Below are positions 18,663 to 25,165 of a DNA stretch of 25,165 bases, piece by piece. Numbering within the stretch: position 1 is the first letter of the stretch; each line of letters begins with the position of its first letter. The position numbers were made by a program, and so were the translations under genes. This stretch comes from Asterionellopsis glacialis (lineage: Eukaryota > Bacillariophyta > Plagiogrammaphyceae > Rhaphoneidales > Asterionellopsidaceae): positions 1 through 25,165 of the forward strand of contig WKLE02001294.1 of NCBI GenBank assembly GCA_014885115.2, read 5' to 3'. The notes under the pieces were generated by a model. It ran no database searches, was not told the origin of the DNA, and saw only the letters and a list, made by a program, of their open reading frames with translations.

Positions 18663-19391
18663 TCAAAAAAAATTTATGTCACAGCCCAGTACTGGACTGG
18701 TCCACCTAATCCTGGAACAACTCTGTGCCATCTCTTCCAGTACGACCTGTGTGGAGGTCTCCTTGTTGTTGTCATGACATTCCTCCTTGTCATTGGCATG
18801 GCATTCCTCCATATACGTAGACAATGAATCATGGAAAGGAGGTAGGTTATGACTACCATTGACCTTGCAGATATTGCCAGTGTCCAAAGTTGGTTCAGTG
18901 TTGTGGAAGTTCTTGGTATCCAGAACCATCTTACTGGGAGATAAACTTGATTATTGTGCCATTGGATGATTGCAAAGGGCTGGTGGTATGTACGTCCCAA
19001 GGGAGGTTGCCAGGTGGATTGTCGGGACAGGATATTTAAGGTGACGCCAAGCTAGTTTATCAGCTGCCAGTTGGGGCAATTGGGCTTCATCCTCCTTGAA
19101 TATACCCTTTGGCATGTAATCCAAACCATCCTCATACGGTGGATAGTGGCAATCACTATCCTCTACCAATCCAGTCATATCCAGTAATATCTGATCATCA
19201 GAGACATCAACGTCCAATTCTGATGCACAAAGTAGATGAATCGTAGGAGTAACAGTAGGTGTGCCGAGATTGTTGGAATCATCAATACCATGATCTGAAG
19301 CAGTTATATTGGCATATATATCGACCTCGGTGGCATGGCATCCCACATGTTCTGGGTGATTGAAGAAGTTATCCCCATCTTCATCTAACAT
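18663..19391 (-). pseudogene. Unknown acidic reading frames, perhaps the 5' part of the copia element
   Basis: From ATG 19391 a 146-residue frame reads DGDNFFNHPEHVGCHATEVD, LCASELDVDVSDDQILLDMT, YEDGLDYMPKGIFKEDEAQL, QLAADKLAWRHLKYPVPTIH and ends at TAA 18951. A second frame (18929-18663) begins MVLDTKNFHNTEPTLDTGN and has a doubled MEECHANDKEECHDNNKE unit. I see no CCHC knuckle and no clear aspartic protease DTGA, so I cannot assign gag or protease. The position just upstream of the copia Pol on the same strand makes the same element the simplest guess. Confidence 0.35.
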
Positions 19392-19489
19392 CTGATATTG
19401 TCCATCACCTGTATTAGATGTTAATTATGAAAAAGTCAATTTAGGCAAGGCAGCTTCTCACTGGAAACACCTTACTTATAACAAGTGAA

Positions 19490-20560
19490 AAGTAATGGTT
19501 AAGTGCCTACAAAAATACCCACAAGCCTTTAAGGGCGGGCTTGGCACACTTAAGATAAAACCTGTCAGACTAGAAATAGACCCTAATGTGGAACAATATC
19601 ACGCCAGGCCATACTAAATGGGAAATTAATAGGCTAGAATCAATAGATGTTTTAAAAAGAACCATGACAGTGAATGGGCAGCTCCCACATTTGTCATACT
19701 AAAGAAAACAGGTGATGTACATATTGTAGCTGACTTTTGTCAACTCAACAAAGTAATTAAGAGAAAACCATTTACGTAACCAAAAATAGCTGACCTACTA
19801 CAAAAGCTAGACGGATTTCAATACGCAACCCCAATTGATCTAGGTTACTGGTTAACTCGCGATGGTATCCAACCACAGCATAAGAAAGTGGAAGCGATAC
19901 AACATTTAGAGCCTCCTAAGACTAAACGCCAATTAAGGAAATTCTTAGGCATGATTAACTACTATCGCGATATGTGGCAAAGAAGAAGTCACATCCTAGC
20001 CCCACTCATGGCTATGGTATCAAACAAGGCCAAATTTGTATGGGATGACACCTGTCAGAAAGCCTTTGATAAAATAAAAGAAGTCATAAGTAGAGAAACA
20101 CTATCAGCTTTCCCAGACTTCAAAAAAGAATTCCATATATATACTGACGCACGCAACTATCAATTAGGTGCGGTTATCATGCAAGATGATAAGCCCCTTG
20201 TGTTCTGTAGTAGAAAACTCAAAGACGCTCAGAAGAAATATACTACTGGTGATAAAGAACTACTGTCTATAGTAGAGACACTTAAGGAATTTAAAAACAT
20301 ACTATGGGTCAAAAGTTGATAGTACACACGGACCATAAAAACATACTGTATGACAAAATGGCTAGCAAACAAGTATGCAGATGGCGTGCGATGCTAGAAG
20401 AATATGGTGCAGAATTCCTCCATATTGCTGGTGAACACAATGTCATAGCTGACACACTTTAACAATTAGATGCAAGATGGACAGATGACGCATATGACAA
20501 ATTTGATGAAGTTCCAGAACTTATCAACATCACAGAAGCGTATCAAATAAGACAGCAGGA
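19490..20560 (+). pseudogene. Gypsy reverse transcriptase (core deleted) and RNase H
   Basis: In order: CLQKYPQAFKGGLGTLKIKP, EIDPNVEQYHARP, then after stops and a frameshift SEWAAPTFVILKKTGDVHIV, DFCQLNKVIKRKPF, PKIADLLQKLDGFQYATPID. Straight after IDLGY (about 19846) comes WLTRDGIQPQHKKVEAIQHL, so the part with the YxDD catalytic motif, normally some tens of residues long, is missing. The rest is intact: RKFLGMINYYRDMW, then RNase H with FHIYTDARNYQLGAVIMQDD (Asp), TTGDKELLSIVETL (Glu) and, after a one-base frameshift near 20310, LIVHTDHKNILY (Asp) and HIAGEHNVIADTL. A TAA at 20459-20461 follows. Confidence 0.9.
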
Positions 20561-20609
20561 AATTGAAGAAACAGCCTTTCTGATATTCCCTCTGTTAATT
20601 AAAATACAG

Positions 20610-21450
20610 AAGCAACCATACATCAGCATTTTACTTGGCCTAGACTAAGAAAGCACGTACAGAACTTCTGTAAATCATGTAAACAATGTCGGCTCTGTAA
20701 AAAGCAACGTAAGAAATACAGACACTTACACCCTAAAGAGGCTGAAAGCTTACAATTGGAGAGAGTTCATATAGACCTAATTGGAAAATATACTATCAAA
20801 TCCGATTCAGGTACACAAACCCTACAATGTCTCACCATGATAGATCCTGCCACAGGCTGGTTCAAAATCAAGGCACTTAAAGACAAAAGTGCTGACACCG
20901 TAATAGAATCATTCCACTCTACATGGTTATGTCAGTATCCATGACCAAGATACATAGGATAGGACAATGGCTCAGAGTTTAACGGTATCTTTGAAAAGAC
21001 ATGGAAAAAATTTGGTCTAAGTAAAAAGCCAACAACCATGTACAATCCCCAATCAAATAATATTATAGAGTGCGTACATCAAGTAATCGGTAACTTGTTA
21101 CTCGCACTTGACATAAGCAAATCCACCAATCCACCTACTATAGGAGATGATGAACCATGGGATAACATACTGAGCTCTGTAGCTTGGGCTATAAGCAGTA
21201 CTTACCACACTACGTTAGAAGCCACACCTGGACAACTAGTATTTGGACATGATATGTTGTTGCCAATTGCATTCCAAGCAAACTCGGCTCATATAAAAAC
21301 CAGAAACAAATGTTGATTAATCAAAACAACCACCATGAAAATTGTAACCAGCAACACCACATGTACACCGTAGGTGACCTCGTTATGTTAGAGAAGCCAG
21401 GAATAATACCCAAGATGGACCATCCTGGTACAGGTCCTCATGAAGTGTAA
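20610..21450 (+). pseudogene. Gypsy integrase and C-terminal Pol, broken
   Basis: HQHFTWPRLRKHVQNFC with the CKSCKQC pair is the zinc-binding end; the first His is not clear. The core has VHIDLIGKYT (first Asp), TMIDPATGWFKIKALKDKSA, DNGSEFNGIF (second Asp, preceded by a TAG where Tyr is expected) and YNPQSNNIIECVHQVIGNLL (Glu), so the DDE triad is visible. ATPGQLVFGHDMLLPIAF follows, then a one-base shift near 21307 into YTVGDLVMLEKPGIIPKMDH and PGTGPHEV ending at TAA 21448-21450. A TGA at 20942-20944 fits a CGA origin. This is the usual gypsy Pol end. Confidence 0.9.
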
Positions 21451-21589
21451 AGTACACTCCCTGTAGGACACTCTTGCATCAATTTGATGCAAAAGAATCT
21501 ACACAACACATACCAAAATGGTGCTGGTAGAATCCTACCAGCGCCATCTGGTATGTCCCAAAAACGGCATATTTCTCCTGCTGACAGAA

Positions 21590-22140
21590 TGCCCTATGCC
21601 ACTAGTGTCAATCAGACAATCAACACACAAAAGAAAAGAAGACTTTTATTTGGTGATGAAAATTATAAGCTTAGTTTAATCCGGAGAATATCTGGCAATC
21701 TAGTAAGTAGTAAGAATCAAGAAATTTTTAGTAAATGGTAATTTCTTGTGAGTCCGTCTGCTTGACCACACATCAATCATCCATCCTCAAGAGTGTCCTA
21801 CAAGGAGTGTACTGTGCTTCAAGTATTTACGAACAGTACTGTGCACATCTGTAGAGGTGTTATAAAAGAGACAGTTAACATTTGTCATGTAACGCCATAC
21901 TACAAACGCACAAAGGACACTCTAGAGGATGGATGATTGATGCGTGGGCAAGCAGACAGACTCATAGAAAACTACCATTTACTAAATTTTTTTGAATTCT
22001 TACTTCCTACTAGATTGCCGGATCTTCTCCAAATTAAACTAAGCTTATAATTTTCATCACCAACTAAAAGTCTTCTTTTCTTTTGTGTGGATTGTCTGAT
22101 TGTTGTGTTGAGCCGCCGTCAACACTAGCGGCATAGGGCA
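21590..22140. repeat. Large inverted repeat formed by two gypsy 3' ends in opposite orientation
   Basis: Left arm 21590-21799, spacer about 21800-21913, right arm 21914-22140. Both arms start with TGCCCTATGCC (read inward) and share AAAAGAAAAGAAGACTTTTA, GGTGATGAAAATTATAAGCT, AGTAAATGGTA and GTCTGCTTG.CCAC. Differences include a CAACACAACAATC block present only in the right arm. The left arm is the natural continuation of the gypsy Pol (it encodes NTQKKRRLLFGDENYKLS to TAA near 21739). The spacer has the same orientation as the right arm when compared with the copy at 8133-8498. So the right part looks like the 3' end plus LTR of a second gypsy copy, inserted or joined tail to tail. Confidence 0.85.
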
Positions 22141-22884
22141 GGCTTATCTGGTATTCCGTCAGCTGGGATTAATTGTTGGCTTAATAAGGCTTCCTGAATT
22201 TTTTTGAAGAGTTGGCTTATTGAGATTATCATGATTTTTCTTTTTGCTCTCTTCCTCACCTTGCTTGCTGTGTATTAAAGCATGTTAAGTGTGTGTTGGT
22301 GTTGCAGGAGCTCCACTATCCTTCTTTTTATTTGCTTCTTTTTTATGGTAGCTTTGGCACCAGCTCTGTCACCAGCTTCCTCTTCAAGTTCTTCTTTTGT
22401 TTTTTTTGTCTTTGTGCATAAGGAGGGACCATTATTGGCATTTTTATTATTATAGGAAAAAAGCCTAGTCTATCAATACAAGAAAAACACACACACAATG
22501 TGACAGTAAAGCCATCTGTGGACCTATTTGACAACTGAACATTTTGTCCTTTTGTATTCAGTACAATAGGATGTTTGTTAGCCATGAAGAAACACTTCAA
22601 AAATTAAATTGTGTCTCAACCTGTTTATCAACAGAAAACTATAGAACTTAAAAGGTATGGAACTTAAAAAGTTGTAACAAGTAGCAGGGCTAAGAAACAA
22701 ACTACTTCCGGTCACCCAGCCTAAATTTAAGTCAATTGTTACCAAGGCATTCCCCTGCAAAACAGTGATCTCAAATCAGAACAAAAATTGGTTAGCAGCT
22801 AACGTGGAAGGGATGTGTAGAGGGCCAAAAATTGGACTCTGAGTCAGAACACAAGACCAAAAAGACAGCATGGATGTAATCTTG
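22141..22884. other. Stretch without a supported gene
   Basis: Only one frame of note: minus strand 22600-22343 (85 codons, Lys-rich end), which shows no known domain and may be chance. The first part (to about 22345) has no coding sense I trust. It could be the internal end of the second, inverted gypsy copy, but no Pol motif is seen. Confidence 0.4.
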
Positions 22885-23079
22885 ATTTTTCTTTATATAT
22901 CAAAACTGACTGATCCTTGGAGACTTGGTACTTGAGATTGAGAGGAAAAGTTGATGCAGTTTGGCCACGTTGCTGTGGCTGCTGTAATTTTTCTTCATAT
23001 ATCAAAACTGACTGACCCTTGGAGACTTGGTACTTGAGGTAGTCAGGAAAAGTTGATGCAGTTTGGCAGCGTTTCTGTG
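22885..23079. repeat. Two tandem copies of a 102 bp unit
   Basis: The first copy (22885-22977) and the second (22987-23079) share ATATATCAAAACTGACTGA, CCTTGGAGACTTGGTACTTGA and GGAAAAGTTGATGCAGTTTGG at a constant distance of 102 bases. No coding sense is visible. Confidence 0.85.
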
Positions 23080-23308
23080 AGTGATGAATGATGGTAGTAC
23101 TGAACTGCGTAGGATCCTACCTGCAAGAAAAAAAGCAGAAAATTTTTAACATACATATTGTACCACTGTGCCACTTTTTTAAAAAACTATTTTCCAGTTG
23201 AATATTTTTGAAAAGATTCAAAAAAAAATCATTCACAATCCAGACCCATGGAAAGAACTCACTTCCAAAAATAAATTTAACACCATGGTGGAATCATAGA
23301 GCAAAAAA
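23080..23308. other. AT-rich spacer before the 23309-24965 locus
   Basis: Runs of A and T and no coding signal on either strand. It may include the 5' flank of the plus-strand locus that follows. Confidence 0.4.
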
Positions 23309-24965
23309 ATGCCAGATAGGTACAGGCAAAATAATGTAGCAAAATTGTATGTAACTCCATCAAAAGAGCATAAACATGATATAGAATCAACTAGAACTGC
23401 TACTAAATCATCATCCATTAGTTTGTCTAAAGATGCACTAAAATGCCAGCAACTACTAAATCAGGTAGAACATTTAAAAATATAAACCAAGAAATAAGGA
23501 CCCAGCTGCAACAAGCCACTACCCATGCCAAAATTGTAAGTTCCTATCAGCATTGTCCTAAGTTATCTAAAGGTATTGCAAGAAAAGTAAAGTATGATAT
23601 TTTTAAGGCTATAAAATGAATTAGATGATTTGAATCATCCCAACAGTATTGGTAATAAGGTGTTAGAAATGTTTCCAATAGCACCTGAAGACAAATGGAT
23701 GTTCTGGAACACATACAAAGGTGTAGTAAAAAATGCCATAGCTACTAGACGTAATGATGTTAACAATGCTATTCAAAAGGTTGTTGTTGCTATGTTTCAA
23801 GCTAATGTAGCTAAAAAAAGTGCAGTGACATATAATTGCAGCAATAAGGTAAGTCAAAGCAGCAATGTTAATGATAAAGAAACTCACAGTTCTGATAGTA
23901 TTATTTTTGACTATTCAGATGATGAAGACAATCATGATACTTTTGACAACATCCTTACTGACATAAACATAGGGGCTACTTTTAGTGAAAAGAATGGCAA
24001 ACATCATAAATCATTAGTAACAAATACCCAATTAGTTTGTAGGTAATATTTGCAGGAGGACAAGGTTCTTGAGGTCAAAGATAATATGTTGCTTCTAAAT
24101 GAAATGTTTTTGGATGCTGTTTCAAGAAACTTATTATGATATAGACCTACAGGATATCCAAAACAAAACAAAACAATCAAAATAATGCCTACTATTTTTT
24201 TATGATTGTATTTTGAGGTGAGTTGTTGGTAAGTCCAAATGGAAATATCTCATTAGACAAAATGAGCCTATCAGTAACTTAGTGTCAGCATCAGATGAGG
24301 CTTTTGCATTATTGTTGCTTTTAAATAGTTGGAAAAGATGGGATTTTATATTCCAACATAATCCACCTAATACATGAAAAGTCAAAGCACGCTGTACCAA
24401 AGATCAATATGAAGGCAATGCAAATGGTCTACTGCAGGCCTCTTAACATACAACAGTCTTATTTTTGAGATTATCAAAGACAGAAAGAAAAAATGAAGTG
24501 TTTGACAGAGTCTACATCACAAGTTTGACCCAAAAGTGCTAGCCTCAGTGGAATGGCAAATGTAAGTTGAAACAAGCCTTGAGTGAAGATGCTAAGCAAC
24601 GTAAGCAAATTGTTGTCTTTAATGGATACAGGGAGAGTGAAAATGAATTTTATAACAGGCATAATAAAGAAATGGAAAAGGAACAAGAAGACAAACAAGT
24701 AAGGCAACTCTTCTAGCCATCACCCTCTTGGACAACTATTACAACCTGTGTGTCACAGTGCTCACCATTATTTGTCCCTAGCTCTTTAGTTTCATCAGCA
24801 CCAGTTGCTAGCATGAATATTAAATCTGAAGAAAGTGTACTGAGAAACACAACACCATTAGACGAGTCCAAGACAATGATTACTAATATGAAAGAGGTGA
24901 AGATTAAAGAGAAACTCACTTTTGATCAAAACAACAACAAAAACAGAAATTGGAGCAATGAATAA
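23309..24965 (+). pseudogene. Decayed unknown gene resembling the 9093-10136 family
   Basis: A series of frame fragments makes one sense path. 23309-23485: MPDRYRQNNVAKLYVTPSKE. About 23480-23610, next frame: QEIRTQLQQATTHAKIVSSY. 23613-24046: NELDDLNHPNSIGNKVLEMF, PEDKWMFWNTYKGVVKNAIA, RRNDVNNAIQKVVVAMFQ and an acidic patch FDYSDDEDNHDTFD. 24231-24376: KWKYLIRQNEPISNLVSASD and EAFALLLLLNSWKRWDF, which I associate with an uncharacterised diatom family. The fragment RCTKDQYEGNANG lies just after, and NEVFDRVYI near 24500. 24561-24965: KLKQALSEDAKQRKQIVVFN and, past a TAG at 24714-24716, a Ser/Thr-rich tail with a Lys/Glu stretch ending at TAA 24963-24965. Some shifts could be unrecognised introns. 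The function is unknown. The likeness to the minus-strand gene (W..L/W at the K.MW block, RN..N.I, acidic tail) is suggestive, not proven. Confidence 0.5.
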
Positions 24966-25135
24966 CAGAAAAACTTGGGCACAATCTCAACCAGTGGCAA
25001 ATTTCTTACATAACCAAGCTCAATATTTTAATAGGTGAATCTTTGGCCTTATTTCATTAGTAGTAGGATAAATTGTTTTTAGGACCCATACAATCAAAAC
25101 TTATTTTTCCTAATCAGCGCTTTTTTAAAAAAGAA

Positions 25136-25165
25136 AATGAATGAATGAATGAATGAATGAATGAA
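25136..25165. repeat. ATGA microsatellite at the right edge
   Basis: At least seven ATGA units run to the last base, so the full length is not visible. The DNA between 24966 and 25135 is AT-rich and shows no gene. Confidence 0.95.

Larger units (their letters stand above)
19490..21480 (+). mobile_element. Decayed Ty3/gypsy element, plus strand
   Basis: RT, RNase H and integrase occur in the Ty3/gypsy order, followed by the C-terminal part of Pol and then an LTR-like region. The gag and protease part is missing; the left edge abuts the copia relic near 19440-19490. Multiple stops and frameshifts make it inactive. The 3' end runs into the inverted repeat at 21590-22140. Confidence 0.85.

Noticed and set aside
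14169..19440. A complete copia element with two LTRs
   Set aside because: Only a 3' LTR-like end with polypurine tract is visible; its sequence does not recur at the right-hand side before the gypsy relic.
21590..22140. The large inverted repeat as a DNA transposon with terminal inverted repeats
   Set aside because: The left arm continues the gypsy coding frame and the spacer matches an LTR-like copy elsewhere, so joined retroelement ends explain it better.
22343..22600. 85-residue minus-strand frame as a gene
   Set aside because: No domain, no homologous copy in the window, Lys-rich end from A-runs; could be chance.
2423..24716. TGA reassigned to an amino acid, given many in-frame TGA codons
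   Set aside because: TAA and TAG interruptions and frameshifts occur in the same relics, and the intact genes do not use internal TGA; C-to-T decay explains the pattern better.

Overview
This window looks like nuclear DNA of a microbial eukaryote, most probably a marine (pennate) diatom. The evidence is: AT-rich, gene-poor DNA; GT-AG introns of roughly 50-105 nt; a three-repeat helicase-associated (HA) domain protein of the kind that is abundant in diatoms; and Ty1/copia remnants with diatom-style wording around the linker and reverse transcriptase. No bacterial operons, ribosome binding sites, rRNA, tRNA or CRISPR were seen. The lineage is an inference; a BLAST search would settle it.

Layout. 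1-1617 (minus): a long uninterrupted ORF of unknown family that runs off the left edge (at least 451 codons), preceded by a short overlapping ORF in another frame. A broken second copy lies in the opposite orientation at 10285-10970. 2423-3074 (plus): the RNase H tail of a copia element, followed by three tandem ~175 bp repeats (3233-3751). 4738-6156 (plus): the one gene that looks intact and ordinary, a 472-residue HA-domain protein, with an unusual cluster of GTAC sites upstream. 6756-7714 (plus): an unknown, partly decayed gene with a credible 105 nt intron. 8133-8498: a piece of LTR-like repeat that recurs at 21590-22140.

8901-14155 holds a set of related-looking, decayed genes of unknown type. 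On the minus strand are an acidic mini-ORF, a spliced gene carrying a GGWSxEGL motif, and a Lys/Glu-rich gene. Diverging from them on the plus strand is a gene with two PHD-like zinc fingers and the first motif of a Ulp1/C48 cysteine protease. A similar-looking decayed locus occupies 23309-24965. I consider this set the best candidate for an undescribed mobile element or multigene family.

14169-18243 (minus, perhaps to 19391) is a decayed Ty1/copia element (GAG-pre-integrase, integrase, reverse transcriptase, RNase H, polypurine tract) that begins where the C48 gene stops. A near-perfect 59 bp hairpin sits in its 5' part. 19490-21480 (plus) is a decayed Ty3/gypsy element that has lost the catalytic core of its reverse transcriptase. 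It ends in a large inverted repeat (21590-22140).

Many in-frame stops in these relics can be explained by C-to-T changes at CGA, CAA or CAG codons, which suggests old, possibly methylated, silenced repeats. The HA-domain gene and the left-edge ORF are the exceptions: neither shows such damage.
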